From: Rhodobacter huangdaonensis
GTDB lineage: Bacteria; Pseudomonadota; Alphaproteobacteria; Rhodobacterales; Rhodobacteraceae
Direction of reading: 5' to 3'
Assembly: GCF_004022465.1 (NCBI RefSeq)
Contig: NZ_SAVA01000006.1
Coordinates: 186,001-250,000, forward strand
Length of the DNA stretch: 64,000 nt
In this document: positions 51,544-60,588 of the stretch, piece after piece
Layout: every line of letters starts with the position of its first letter
Numbering within the stretch: the first letter of the stretch is position 1
Position numbers and translations under genes: made by a program
Notes under the pieces: model-generated
Told to the model about the DNA's origin: nothing
Seen by the model: the letters and a program-made list of their open reading frames with translations, nothing else
Database searches by the model: none

Positions 51544-52194
51544 TCAGAGCACGAACTCTTTTTCCGCGACGAAGCCCGGGATCACCGGCGCGGCCGCATT
51601 GAAGATGTCCCGCCAGGCGATCTCGCCGTCGATCTTGCGGCCAAGCCGCGCCACGCCGAGCGCGCCCTGCATGAAGATCGCGGCAATGCGGCCACCGTCC
51701 TTCAGCTGGCCGAGAATCGCGGCAGGCACGGTTTCGACCCCACCTTCGAGAAGGATCACGTCATAGGGGCCGTGCTTGTCGGAACCGGCCGCGAGCGGGG
51801 CGGCAACGACGGCGGCATTGTCGGCGCCGACGCGGGCGAGCGCGGCCTCGGCAAGCGTCGCCATGTCGCCCTCTTCAAGCGCCACCACAGCTTCGGCCAT
51901 GCGCGCGATCACCGCGCTCGAATAGCCGAGGCCGCAGCCGACATCGAGGACGAGATCGGTGGGCTGGATGTCTAGGGCGTCGAGCATCTTGGCAAAGCTG
52001 CGCGGCTCGAGCAGGACGCGACCCGGCGCCAGCGGAACGTTCTCCCCGATATAGGCAGCCTCGCGGCGCGCGGGGGGCACGAAGTCCTCGCGCGGCACGG
52101 CGAGCATTGCCTCGATGATCGGGAATTTCGTCACGTCATTGGGGCGGACCTGAGTATCCACCATCATCGTGCGTCGCGTGGCGAAATCTTGCAT
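51544..52194 (-). CDS. pcm: Protein-L-isoaspartate O-methyltransferase-type protein
   Basis: A 216-residue SAM-dependent methyltransferase. It has MVDTQVRPNDVTKFPIIEAM, the PCMT motif AMLAVPREDFVPPARREAAY, and the SAM loop LVLDVGCGLGYSSAVIARMA (about residue 79). The typical active-site region is reduced, as is common in the tolC-linked alphaproteobacterial form, so true repair activity is not certain. The start at 52194 (MQDFATRRTMM) is the family's usual one. Confidence 0.88.
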   Translation of the reverse strand: MQDFATRRTMMVDTQVRPNDVTKFPIIEAMLAVPREDFVPPARREAAYIGENVPLAPGRVLLEPRSFAKMLDALDIQPTDLVLDVGCGLGYSSAVIARMAEAVVALEEGDMATLAEAALARVGADNAAVVAAPLAAGSDKHGPYDVILLEGGVETVPAAILGQLKDGGRIAAIFMQGALGVARLGRKIDGEIAWRDIFNAAAPVIPGFVAEKEFVL

Positions 52195-52344
52195 CTTCTG
52201 AACTCTTCGGTCTGGTGTGCCTGAGATCGGTTGTGCCACAGAAAAACAGGCGGGGCAACAGATGCCGCGGTGCCGCGCCGGGGATTGTGCAAGACCACTT
52301 GCGCGAGCGCGCGCGATTGTTTAGGTGAGGACAACCTTGAGGCT

Positions 52345-52418
52345 GGCGGGTTGGCGGAGAGGTTACGCAGCGGATTGCAAATCCGTGAAGACCGGTTCGA
52401 TTCCGGTACCCGCCTCCA
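52345..52418 (+). tRNA. tRNA-Cys (GCA)
   Basis: A 74-nt cloverleaf with encoded CCA. Acceptor GGCGGGT (52345-52351) pairs with ACCCGCC (52408-52414). Anticodon GCA is at 52377-52379 in loop TTGCAAA. The T-arm is ACCGG-TTCGATT-CCGGT. Confidence 0.97.
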
Positions 52419-52612
52419 AATCTTTTCAGCGACTTCGATGAAGATGCCCGATGAGGGCGCCGCTGCAGGCTGCGCTCCCCCGGCCGGCGGCGCCGCGGCC
52501 GCGGCAGGGGTGCGTTCAGGTCTCACCCAGGCAGTCCGCGCCGGGCACCCGCCGGGCACCCTTGGCGCCACACGGGCAGGCCACACTGCCCGCCCGAGTC
52601 GCCGCGCGGCAA

Positions 52613-54487
52613 TCAGGCCGCGCTCTCGCCCGTGGCAGCAGCCGACACCGGGGCCTCGGCTTGTGCCCCCTGGCCGGTCTCGGCGCCGAGGCGGGCCTGC
52701 CAGAACTGACGGGCGGTCAGGGTCTCGTAGCCGGACCGCCACGTCTCCCGCAGCCCGTCGTAGCCCCGCCAGATCCGCCACATGCTGCGCAGGATGGGCA
52801 AGCTGACCTGAACGGCACGGCGCTTCGAATGCCGGACCGTGTAGCTGCGCTTGCCGTCGATGGAGACATAGGCGATGTCCATCGCCCCCCAGATCGGACG
52901 GATCTGGCCGCGGGCCGCGGCAGGCAGGACGATCCGGTTGCCGATCAGCCGGAAGCCGGGCAGCAGGTGGCCGTTCAGGGTGATCTTCATGAAGGCGCGC
53001 GACAGCCGCCGGTGCGGCGACAACCAGCCCCGGCCCCGGCCGCGCTGCGCCGCCTCGCTCTCCTCGGGCTTCCAGCGTTCGGCAACGGTCAGCGCGCCGA
53101 TCTGCTTGCGCCGGGCGGCCACGTCGGCATTGCCCGCGAAATAGCCCGGACCCGCCTGCACGTCCTCGAGCGCCAGTGCCACGGCCTCGAGGGTCTCGTA
53201 ATGGCACGACAGCAGGCTGCGCAGATAGAAGCGCAGCATGATCCCTGCCAGCCCCTTGCGCCCGATCTCCATCGAGCTCAGCGCGAGATGGTGCGCCATG
53301 TGGCTGCGCAGGTCGAGATAGACGGTGAGAGGGCTCTCCTTCACCGAGAAATCCTCGTCCTGATAGGAAATCACCCCGGGCAGCGTCACGATGTTGAAAT
53401 CATGCACGAGGCTGAAACTGACATCGTCGCCGCGCACGAAGAAGGGGAAGGGCATATGGGTCACTTCCGCGACCGGGAAGGCGAAATACCACCAACCGCC
53501 ATAGAAGTTGTGCGGTTGCGTCGCGGTGCTGTCGAACTCGAGCTGCAGGACCTGGCCGAAGTCGCGCAGATCGAGCCCGATATGCTGCGGCTGGCAGACC
53601 TTGTCGAAGAGCGCGCCGTTCTCCCACAGCTGCCAGCGGTGCTGGGCATTCGAGACAGCCCCCGCGACCGCGGTCTTCGGATCGGTCGCATAGGCGAGGA
53701 ACATCCAGGTCCGTTCGATCGCCTCCATGTGGACGGCCGCATCGTCGTCCATGAACAGGCAATGGCTGGCGCCCCGGTTCTGCGCCTCGAGCAGCCCGCG
53801 GGCAAAGCCGCCCGAGCCGCCAAGGTTTTCATTCGGCACCAGCGTGACGTGATCCGAGACGGGAATCGCCGCGCTCTGACCATTGTCCACCACGGTGAGA
53901 TGGAGGTGATCGGCCAGCGCCGAACGGCTCAGGAACGCCTCGAAGCGGGCCACGGTGCGGGCCACGGCGGCCTCGCGCCGGAAGGTGGTGATCGAGAGCA
54001 TCAGCTCGGGGGTGCGGGCGGGGGCATCCGCGGTCTGCCAGGATGCGGCGCGCAGCCGGCCGCCGGCATCATCGAGGGCCCGCAGTTCGAAGAAGGCGAC
54101 GCCGCGGCTGTCGAACCCGTGCGGCGTGTCGAGCCGCACCGACAGCGGCCGGCCGGGCGTCAGCGTCACCACCTCGTTTGCCAGACGCTCCCAGGAGCGC
54201 TCGGGCTGAACGAGGAAGACAATCAGTTCGAAGGTGCCCTCGCCCTCGAGCGCAAGCGACAGGGTCCTGAGGTTACAGTTCTTCGACCACTTCCCGACGT
54301 TGAAGAGGTTGTAATAGGTGTTGAAGGAGGCCTGCCCCCCCTTCAGGAAGTAGATCTCGTGGTCGCGCTGCGACATCGCGGCCCGGTCGGAGAGCCGCAT
54401 GTAGAGATCGCGTTCCGTGCAAAGCCCGGCCTCGGGCCATATCAGGCCCTGCAGAACGGTGCCCTGCTGAGTGCCTTGATCCGTCAT
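52613..54487 (-). CDS. Galactofuranosyltransferase-like glycosyltransferase (GlfT2 type)
   Basis: A 624-residue protein with three parts. An N-terminal beta domain (LSDRAAMSQRDHEIYFLKGG) and a GT-A domain starting ELMLSITTFRREAAVARTVA (about residue 190) come first. The GT-A domain has the DXD motif in CLFMDDDAAVHMEAIERTW (about 271) and NENLGGSGGFARGLLEAQNR just before it. A long helical C-terminal part follows. The architecture resembles mycobacterial GlfT2, which transfers UDP-galactofuranose; sugar specificity here is inference. It ends the minus-strand glycan block and overlaps no neighbour; one base separates it from the sulfotransferase gene. Confidence 0.82.
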   Translation of the reverse strand: MTDQGTQQGTVLQGLIWPEAGLCTERDLYMRLSDRAAMSQRDHEIYFLKGGQASFNTYYNLFNVGKWSKNCNLRTLSLALEGEGTFELIVFLVQPERSWERLANEVVTLTPGRPLSVRLDTPHGFDSRGVAFFELRALDDAGGRLRAASWQTADAPARTPELMLSITTFRREAAVARTVARFEAFLSRSALADHLHLTVVDNGQSAAIPVSDHVTLVPNENLGGSGGFARGLLEAQNRGASHCLFMDDDAAVHMEAIERTWMFLAYATDPKTAVAGAVSNAQHRWQLWENGALFDKVCQPQHIGLDLRDFGQVLQLEFDSTATQPHNFYGGWWYFAFPVAEVTHMPFPFFVRGDDVSFSLVHDFNIVTLPGVISYQDEDFSVKESPLTVYLDLRSHMAHHLALSSMEIGRKGLAGIMLRFYLRSLLSCHYETLEAVALALEDVQAGPGYFAGNADVAARRKQIGALTVAERWKPEESEAAQRGRGRGWLSPHRRLSRAFMKITLNGHLLPGFRLIGNRIVLPAAARGQIRPIWGAMDIAYVSIDGKRSYTVRHSKRRAVQVSLPILRSMWRIWRGYDGLRETWRSGYETLTARQFWQARLGAETGQGAQAEAPVSAAATGESAA

Positions 54488-54488
54488 C

Positions 54489-55511
54489 TCATGTCCGATC
54501 CTGCGGAGGCGCAGCCTTGTTGGCTGCCGAGATCGTGCCATTGGCCACCAGTTGCTGCAGCAGCGGCGCAACGAAGCGCTGCATCAGCGCCGCGCTGTCT
54601 TGCGGGATCTCCAGCTTGGCGAGCGGCGCATCGGCGGCGGGCAGCGGATCCAGGAACAGCGTTTCCCGGTCGAAATACCGCCTGGCGATCGCGGCATTGC
54701 CCTCGGCATATTCGGCAAGGATCGCCTCCCGGAGATCCCGGGGCAGCAACTGTTCGCTCTGCTTGCCGGTATGGCCCAGGATGTCGCGGTCGACCTGTTC
54801 GAGGGCCCGCCGCAGCAGATCACGCTCCGGCGGCTCCAGGCTGTCGAGCGGCATGTGGCGGACGAATTCCACCATCTCTGCCGACATCGACGAATTGACA
54901 TGCGGCGGCGGCGGGAACCCCGTCAGATCGGTCAGCCCGATGCTGTTGCAGAAGGTGACAACCGGCCCCTCCGGCATCTGCTGCTTCTCGAACACGTTCA
55001 GGATCAGGTTCTCGGCCCCGAAGAGATCTTCGAGATGGCGGACGAAGCGATCGTAGTGGATCCAGTGGAAGGCGTCACGCTGCTGCAGGAACTCCTCGAA
55101 GGTGCAATGGCTCAGCGCCGGGTTCCACTGCCACTTGATGTTCTGGAAGTACCAGCTTTCCAGCCAGAGGTCCTGACGCCGCATCGAATAGATGATCTTG
55201 ACGTCGAAACGTTCGGTGAAGGGCACCAGGGCGCGCAGATCCCGACGCATGCTGACATCTTCATCGCTCAGCACCAGCGTGTGGATGTCCTCGGGCTGAT
55301 TGTCCGCCCGGCGGCTCAGGCTGATGGCGACATCCCCCGCCTTGTCCCGACCCGAGAAGATCTCGTTCATCAGGCGGATATGCCGGGGCACCCGAAGCGG
55401 GTAGAAAATTCCCTGCTTTTTCAGCGGCTCGAAATTCTGATGCATAAATTGCTGGATGGAGGTGGTTGCCGTACGATGGCTGCCGATATGCAGGAAAAGT
55501 TTCCTTTGCAT
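54489..55511 (-). CDS. Sulfotransferase-like protein
   Basis: A 340-residue cytoplasmic protein. The N-terminus KLFLHIGSHRTATTSIQQFM (residues 4-23) is the PAPS 5'-phosphosulfate loop, with Arg in place of the usual Lys. The 3'-phosphate strand appears as KIIYSMRRQDLWLESWYFQN (about residue 103). It probably sulfates a surface glycan, given two glycosyltransferases beside it. The start at 55511 is set by AAGGAAGATCC upstream; the ORF extends to 55727, but that part is low-complexity. Confidence 0.72.
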   Translation of the reverse strand: MQRKLFLHIGSHRTATTSIQQFMHQNFEPLKKQGIFYPLRVPRHIRLMNEIFSGRDKAGDVAISLSRRADNQPEDIHTLVLSDEDVSMRRDLRALVPFTERFDVKIIYSMRRQDLWLESWYFQNIKWQWNPALSHCTFEEFLQQRDAFHWIHYDRFVRHLEDLFGAENLILNVFEKQQMPEGPVVTFCNSIGLTDLTGFPPPPHVNSSMSAEMVEFVRHMPLDSLEPPERDLLRRALEQVDRDILGHTGKQSEQLLPRDLREAILAEYAEGNAAIARRYFDRETLFLDPLPAADAPLAKLEIPQDSAALMQRFVAPLLQQLVANGTISAANKAAPPQDRT

Positions 55512-55763
55512 GGATCTTCCTTTTGAACAGACGGATCGCGGGGTCTGAGCGGGGAAATACCGATCACCCCAACATTTGGCAGGTTTTGCCCCCTCTCGCA
55601 ATTGCGCTGTCACCCCGATGAGCAGGGAGCCGCCCTCCCCGGAAATGCAGGGCTGACGCGCGCGGGCCGTGTGCCTGCGCCGCGCCTCCCGCAGCGCCGC
55701 GGCACGCCCGCCCAAGACCGCGGTCACCGCCCTTGACGGCGGATGACCGAGCGACCGGGACGG

Positions 55764-56825
55764 TCATCCCAGAAGCCCGTATTCGCGGATCAGCTCCCCG
55801 TGCCGCGCCCGCAGGACGGCGTCGAAATTCGCCGCGCTGAAGGTCATGTTCCGCCCCGCGCGGTCGCGCGCGGAAGCGGTCGGATCAAGGGACAGGTCGA
55901 GAAAGCCGTCGATCTGCTCCAGCTCCGCCACCATCTCCGGGGTCAGACGGATCAGACGCAGCAGTCGCGCCAATTCGGCCGGGTCACCGCTGCTCTCGTA
56001 AAGCGCCATCAGCTGCGCCGAACGTGCGGGGGTGCGCTGCAGGAACCCGGTCCGGCCCTCGGCCTTCAACTGCGGCGCATAGGACAGATAGTAGCGCAGC
56101 AGCTTCAGCTGCCAGTGCAGCGGCGTCATGCCGTCGAAATGCACCAGCCAGCTCTCGTCCAGATAGGGACCGGGAACGAGGTCGCCGCCGGCCTTGCGCA
56201 GGGCTTCCTCCTTTTCGCTCAGCGGCACGGGAAAATGAATCCGGATACGCAGGTCCTGCCCGGTCCGGACAAAGGATTTGCCCGCCACATGGCCCGTCAG
56301 CCCCCGGGTCACCATCGGCGCCAGCTCGCCATAGACCCTGCGCTCGGCTGCCGGGCGCAACAGCATCCGCCGGTAACGGCCATCGAAAAGCCCCTGCTGC
56401 GGGCTGGCCTCGGAGAAGACCCGCTCGCTCATCCTCGGGCGGCAGAAGGGCAAGGTGCCGGGCAAACCGTCCAGCAGCGCCCCCACATCGCGCGAGACCG
56501 CGAGGAATTCATCCGCGTCACAGAAGAAGAACCAGTCGCTCCGACACTCGGCATAGCCGAGGTTGGCGTTCCGCAACTGCCGCATCACCTGCCCCTGCGG
56601 CCGGCTGCCGCCAACCTCCCGCCAGTATTCGTCGGTGCACAGCGTCAGCCGCACCCCGTCCATGGCCGAGAGGATGTCGATCGTCTCTTCGTCGGGGGCA
56701 TCCAGAAAGAGATGCACCTCCTCGGCCCCGAGGTCGAGATAATGCGCCGCGAAGGCACAGAGCAGCTCGGGGGGTTCCGCCACGGTTGAACACACGGTCC
56801 AGCTTGCCACGGGAAAGCTCCTCAT
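55764..56825 (-). CDS. Glycosyltransferase family 2-like protein
   Basis: A protein of about 353 residues of the Glyco_tranf_2_4 type. The N-terminal VASWTVCSTVAEPPELLCAF is followed by a nucleotide-sugar domain with the DXD-like SDWFFFCDADEFLAV (about residue 101) and then a helical C-terminus. There are no membrane helices. GGAGGTGG lies upstream of ATG 56825; a GTG at 56870 would add fifteen residues. It is 252 bp upstream of the sulfotransferase gene, same strand. Substrate unknown. Confidence 0.75.
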   Translation of the reverse strand: MRSFPVASWTVCSTVAEPPELLCAFAAHYLDLGAEEVHLFLDAPDEETIDILSAMDGVRLTLCTDEYWREVGGSRPQGQVMRQLRNANLGYAECRSDWFFFCDADEFLAVSRDVGALLDGLPGTLPFCRPRMSERVFSEASPQQGLFDGRYRRMLLRPAAERRVYGELAPMVTRGLTGHVAGKSFVRTGQDLRIRIHFPVPLSEKEEALRKAGGDLVPGPYLDESWLVHFDGMTPLHWQLKLLRYYLSYAPQLKAEGRTGFLQRTPARSAQLMALYESSGDPAELARLLRLIRLTPEMVAELEQIDGFLDLSLDPTASARDRAGRNMTFSAANFDAVLRARHGELIREYGLLG

Positions 56826-57182
56826 TTCTGTCCCATCCACCTCCGGGACGGCCTTTTTCAGCTTAGGCACAACACAGCGGCAGGAAAAGCCTCAGCACTC
56901 GCCAGCCCCGCCCCGCCCCACGACAGACGTCACGTCAGCGCAAGGGACAGGCAACAGGCCCTGCCGCCAGGAAGCGGCGAAAAGACGAGACCGGATCGTG
57001 CGGAAGGGTGCGGGGCCGGCGCAACAGGCCAGAGCCGGCAGGAAACCGGGCTCGCCCCGCCTCACGCGCCGCAGCGCGATCGGGTGGCCCACGCCAGAGA
57101 CCAGAAGACATCCGCCGAACAGGGCAGATTTGCGGCCCCAAAAGCCGGCAAAGCAGAGATGACGTCTGACAGAGAGGGGAAG
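56826..57182. other. 357-base region with no supported gene
   Basis: Lies between the glycosyltransferase start and tRNA-Arg. It holds a 9-base inverted repeat (CAGACGTCA at 56924-56932, TGACGTCTG at 57160-57168) and short shadow ORFs. It presumably contains the promoter of the glycan block; I see no convincing box. Confidence 0.4.
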
Positions 57183-57259
57183 TGGTGCACCCGGAGCGAT
57201 TCGAACGCCCGACCCTCAGATTCGTAGTCTGATGCTCTATCCAGCTGAGCTACGGGTGC
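57183..57259 (-). tRNA. tRNA-Arg (ACG)
   Basis: A 77-nt cloverleaf on the minus strand with encoded CCA. Acceptor GCACCCG pairs with CGGGTGC. The anticodon loop CTACGAA reads ACG (plus-strand positions 57223-57225). The T-loop is GTTCGAATC. Confidence 0.97.
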
Positions 57260-57370
57260 ACTGTGCGGCGGGATTTAGCCTCTGCTTCGGGGGGGCGCAA
57301 GGGCTAAATCCGGATTTTCGGAAAGTTTTTTCACCCGCCCATCCGGCGGGCCTTTTGCGCGCCCTGCGGC

Positions 57371-57895
57371 TCAGCCCTGCGGCACCAGCGCGACGCTCAG
57401 GATCTCGCGCAGCTTGCCGCCGTCGCCCGCGGCGTTCTGCCTGACGGTTTTCGCCGGGTCGATGCCGGTCAGCCCGGCGGCCTCGAACTCGGCCAGCAGC
57501 GTGTCGGTGGGCTTGCCCGCCATCTCGGCAAGCGCGGGGATCGTGGCATTGCCCATCGCATCCATCACCACCTTCGGGCCAAGCCCCGCCCCCTCGACCA
57601 CGCCGGGGATCAGATTCGGCACGAAGGTCGCGACCAGCGCGAGCGCGCCAAGCCCGATGATCGCCGCGGCGAGCGGCCGGCGCAGATACAGCGTGAAGGG
57701 ACGCCAGTTGAGCACCAGATGGGCGATGGCGCCCGCCACCAGAACGAAACCTGCCCATTCGTGCACCGTCTTCATCGTCGCGGTGTCGAGATGGAAGAAC
57801 ATCAGCACCCCGGTCACCCCCATCAGGAGGAAGGAGCCGATGACGAGCGGGGTAGCCCAGGAACGCAGAGACACGGTTTTGGCCTTTCGCAACAT
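57371..57895 (-). CDS. DUF4405 membrane protein
   Basis: A 174-residue inner-membrane protein with three helices: WATPLVIGSFLLMGVTGVLM, GFVLVAGAIAHLVLNWRPFT and AAAIIGLGALALVATFVPNL. Histidines in FFHLDTATMKTVHEWAGF and AHLVLNW sit where cytochrome b-like members of this family bind heme. The C-terminal 60 residues are soluble (LAEMAGKPTDTLLAEFEAAG). It follows the histidine kinase by about 60 bp on the same strand and may be co-transcribed with it. Confidence 0.8.
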   Translation of the reverse strand: MLRKAKTVSLRSWATPLVIGSFLLMGVTGVLMFFHLDTATMKTVHEWAGFVLVAGAIAHLVLNWRPFTLYLRRPLAAAIIGLGALALVATFVPNLIPGVVEGAGLGPKVVMDAMGNATIPALAEMAGKPTDTLLAEFEAAGLTGIDPAKTVRQNAAGDGGKLREILSVALVPQG

Positions 57896-57954
57896 TGCTG
57901 GCGGTGGAACGCCCGCCCGGCCCGGTTCCGTCGCGACAGGACGTCGCAGGCCGG

Positions 57955-59355
57955 CTAGTCCTGCGACGCGATCGCGAATTCGCGCGGCAGGTGCATCTTG
58001 AACTCGGTGCCGTCGGCATCGGTGCGCACGAGGTCAAGCCGCCCGCCATGGCCGCGGATGAGTTCCGCCGAAATCGCGAGACCCAGCCCGGTGCCGCCCT
58101 TCTTCACCCCGCCCGAGAACGGCTGGAACAGGTGCTCGCGGGCGCGCTCGGGCAGGCCGGGGCCGGTGTCCTGCACCCGGATCCACCAGCCCTCGGGCTC
58201 TTCCCCCGCGCCGATCTCGATGGTGCCGGGCTTGCCCGTCGCCTCGATCGCCTGCCGCGCGTTGCGCACGAGGTTCGACAGCACGCGGTAGAGCTGTTCG
58301 CGATCGGCCCGGATCTCGAGCGCGGGCGGCACATCGGTGACGAAGTCGATCTGCGCGGCATCGGCCGGCGGCTGCTCGCTTTCCGTCACCTCCTGCACCA
58401 GCGCGGCGAGCGGGAAGCGGCACAGGCTGGGCGGCGATTCCTCGGCCCGGCCGAAGGCGAGCGTCGTCTCGCACAGGTTCACCGCGCGACCGATCGAGTT
58501 CATCAGCTTCGGCGCAGCGCGCTGCACCACCGGATCGTCCGAGCCCTCCATGCGGTCGGCGAAAAGCTGCGCCGTGGTCAGGATGTTGCGCAGATCGTGG
58601 CTGATCTTCGCCACCGCCTGCCCGAGCTGGGCGAGTCGCTCCTTCTGTTTCAGCGCGGCGGTCAGCTGGCGCTGCATCGAGGCCAGCGCATCCTCGGCCA
58701 CGCGCAGCTCCTCGATGCTGGCTTCGGGGGCGATGATCCGGCGCGCATCCTCGGGTGCCTCGGCATAGGCCGCCATATGGGCGACGACGCGCTTGATCGG
58801 CACCACCATCAGCCGCCGCACCAGCCAGAACAGCAAGAAGGCGGTGATCACCGAGACCATCGCCGAGAGCGACAGCAGGCGCAGCCCGTATTCGATCATC
58901 GCGATCCGCATCGGCCCGGTGGCGAGCGTGACTTCGATCACCAGCCCGCCCTTCTGCACCGGATCGCCGATCACCCGGATCACGTGATTCTCGGGATCGG
59001 CCAGAACCGAGAGCGCATCGCGCACCCGGGTCCAGAACGTCGATTCGCGCAGGTCGTAGGTGTCGGCGATCGGCTGCGGGATCGGCGAGGACAGAACCAG
59101 CTGCCGCACCGCATCGCGGCGCAGCACGACGTTGTAGACGCCGGCGTTGTTCAACAGCTCCTGCTCGAGGTCCGGCTCGATCATCTGATCGGTCGTCAGC
59201 AGCGCGAGCGAGGCGATCTGCGCCCGCTCGAGTCGCGTCAGCAGGTAGTCCTCGCGGAAATTGGCAAGGCCCGGCAGAAGGATGAGCACTTCGGCCAGCA
59301 CGACGAAGACCGTCGTGAGCAAAAGGAACCGGCCGGAGAGTGTGTTGATCTTCAT
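57955..59355 (-). CDS. Membrane sensor histidine kinase (orphan)
   Basis: A 466-residue kinase. TM1 is LLLTTVFVVLAEVLILLPGL (about 12-31), then a periplasmic sensor of about 130 residues, TM2 (VSVITAFLLFWLVRRLMVVP), HAMP-like linker, and the HisKA phosphoacceptor KISHDLRNILTTAQLF (about 248). The ATPase motifs are NLVRNARQAI, VQDTGPGLPE and GGTGLGLAIS. The start at 59355 (MKINTLSG) is preferred. No response regulator gene is in the window. It is divergent from rpmH. Confidence 0.92.
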   Translation of the reverse strand: MKINTLSGRFLLLTTVFVVLAEVLILLPGLANFREDYLLTRLERAQIASLALLTTDQMIEPDLEQELLNNAGVYNVVLRRDAVRQLVLSSPIPQPIADTYDLRESTFWTRVRDALSVLADPENHVIRVIGDPVQKGGLVIEVTLATGPMRIAMIEYGLRLLSLSAMVSVITAFLLFWLVRRLMVVPIKRVVAHMAAYAEAPEDARRIIAPEASIEELRVAEDALASMQRQLTAALKQKERLAQLGQAVAKISHDLRNILTTAQLFADRMEGSDDPVVQRAAPKLMNSIGRAVNLCETTLAFGRAEESPPSLCRFPLAALVQEVTESEQPPADAAQIDFVTDVPPALEIRADREQLYRVLSNLVRNARQAIEATGKPGTIEIGAGEEPEGWWIRVQDTGPGLPERAREHLFQPFSGGVKKGGTGLGLAISAELIRGHGGRLDLVRTDADGTEFKMHLPREFAIASQD

Positions 59356-59659
59356 CCTGATACGTGCTGCGGGCCGCCTGCCGCGGGCCCTTTCCCCGCC
59401 TGTAACACCGAACGCGGCATTTCGCATGAAATACCAGTTGTTACCGCGAATAAATAGGTGCCACCGGCGGCGGGCGGAAGGGCGCGCATCGCTGCTGCCC
59501 TGCCGTGAGCGACCACAAGCGCAGCGGCGCGAGAAAAAGACGCACAGATCAATTGACTTGCCGCCCGGTTGCCCCTAAAGCACGGGCCTCGAATATGAGC
59601 GGCAGCCGAATCCGGCAGGTTTGTGTTGCCCGACCGTAGAACGAACCGGAGTAACCGCG
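59356..59659 (+). promoter_or_regulatory. rpmH: Intergenic region with predicted rpmH promoter
   Basis: The 304-base gap between the histidine kinase and rpmH. TTGACT (59553-59558), 17 bases, TAAAGC (59576-59581) forms a plausible sigma-70 promoter for rpmH, with GGAG before the gene. The kinase promoter must also be here, but no box is clear. Confidence 0.55.
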
Positions 59660-59794
59660 ATGAAACGCACCTACCAGCCGTCGAAACTCGTGCGCGCCCG
59701 CCGTCACGGCTTCCGCGCGCGCATGGCGACCAAGGGCGGCCGTAAGGTCCTTAACGCCCGTCGCGCCAAGGGCCGTAAGGTTCTGTCGGCGTAA
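59660..59794 (+). CDS. rpmH: 50S ribosomal protein L34
   Basis: A 44-residue L34: MKRTYQPSKLVRARRHGFRA, then RMATKGGRKVLNARRAKGRK and VLSA. It is the highly basic ribosomal protein that opens the rpmH-rnpA-yidD cluster. GGAGTAACCGCG precedes the ATG. Confidence 0.99.
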   Translation: MKRTYQPSKLVRARRHGFRARMATKGGRKVLNARRAKGRKVLSA

Positions 59795-59836
59795 GGCCGT
59801 ACAGATCTGCACGCCATGACACCGCCGGAGGCTCCC

Positions 59837-60319
59837 GTGACTGACCCGCAGGGTCGGGGCGCGGGCAGCGCCCCGGCGGTTTCCGTTTATCCGGAGACCG
59901 CCCCCGTGCCGCGCATCGAAGTGCTGCGCAAGCGGGCGGATTTTCTGCGCGCCGCCGCGGCGCTGCGTCAGGGAACCCCGGGTTTCCTGCTGCAGGCCCG
60001 TGCGCGCCGGCCGGAGGAAACCGCCCTGCCCGGCCTCGTGCGGGTGGGCTTCACCTGCTCGAAGAAGGTCGGCAATTCCGTGCTGCGCAACCGCGCCCGG
60101 CGCCGCCTGCGCGAGATCGCACGGCTGGTGCTGACGGGGCTCGCGCAGCCCGGCTGGGATTACGTGCTCGTCGGCCGCCCCGAGGCGACCATCAGCCGCG
60201 ATTTCGCCGCGCTGCAGGCCGATCTGGCCCGCGCGCTGCGCGATGTCCATTCCGGCCGCGCCCAGCAGGCCCGACCGCGCACCGAACCGGCCAAGGGCCG
60301 GCGCCGGGGCAAGGGATGA
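59837..60319 (+). CDS. rnpA: Ribonuclease P protein component
   Basis: A protein of about 160 residues. The core begins PRIEVLRKRADFLRAAAALR, with the RNA-binding RVGFTCSKKVGNSVLRNRAR and RRRLREIARL signature. It binds the RNase P RNA and matures tRNA 5' ends. It has an extra N-terminal tail of about 20 residues and a basic C-terminal tail (RTEPAKGRRRGKG). The GTG start at 59837 is chosen because GGAGG lies five bases upstream; an in-frame ATG at 59816 has no such site. The stop overlaps yidD (ATGA). Confidence 0.95.
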   Translation: MTDPQGRGAGSAPAVSVYPETAPVPRIEVLRKRADFLRAAAALRQGTPGFLLQARARRPEETALPGLVRVGFTCSKKVGNSVLRNRARRRLREIARLVLTGLAQPGWDYVLVGRPEATISRDFAALQADLARALRDVHSGRAQQARPRTEPAKGRRRGKG

Positions 60320-60588
60320 GCCCGCTTGCGCAGATCGTCGCCCTTCCGGTGCGCGCCTACCGGCTGTTCTTCAGCCCCTGGGTCGGACACGGCTGCCGCT
60401 ATCAGCCCACCTGTTCAGCCTATGCGCTCGAGGCGCTCGAACGGCATGGCGCGCTGAAGGGGGCCTATCTCGCGGCAAAACGCGTGCTCAGCTGCCATCC
60501 ATGGGGCGGGCACGGCTATGATCCCGTGCCCGGCGCCGACCCCGACTTCGACGCGCACCGCCGCTGCAAGGACCATGACCATGCTTGA
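60316..60588 (+). CDS. yidD: Membrane protein insertion efficiency factor YidD
   Basis: A 90-residue YidD. The family signature reads YRLFFSPWVGHGCRYQPTCS (about residues 15-34), followed by YALEALERHGALKG and CHPWGGHGYDPVP. It is a small amphipathic protein at the inner membrane that aids YidC-dependent insertion. It overlaps rnpA by four bases and ttcA by eight. Confidence 0.97.
   Translation: MSPLAQIVALPVRAYRLFFSPWVGHGCRYQPTCSAYALEALERHGALKGAYLAAKRVLSCHPWGGHGYDPVPGADPDFDAHRRCKDHDHA

Noticed and set aside
56924..57168. The 9-base inverted repeat CAGACGTCA/TGACGTCTG as ends of a small mobile element
   Set aside because: Nine matching bases in about 250 can occur by chance, no transposase or target duplication is present, and the region codes for nothing.
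52345..57259. Integrated element with attachment sites at tRNA-Cys or tRNA-Arg
   Set aside because: No integrase gene and no duplicated tRNA 3' end was found by eye, so only the gene content is reported.
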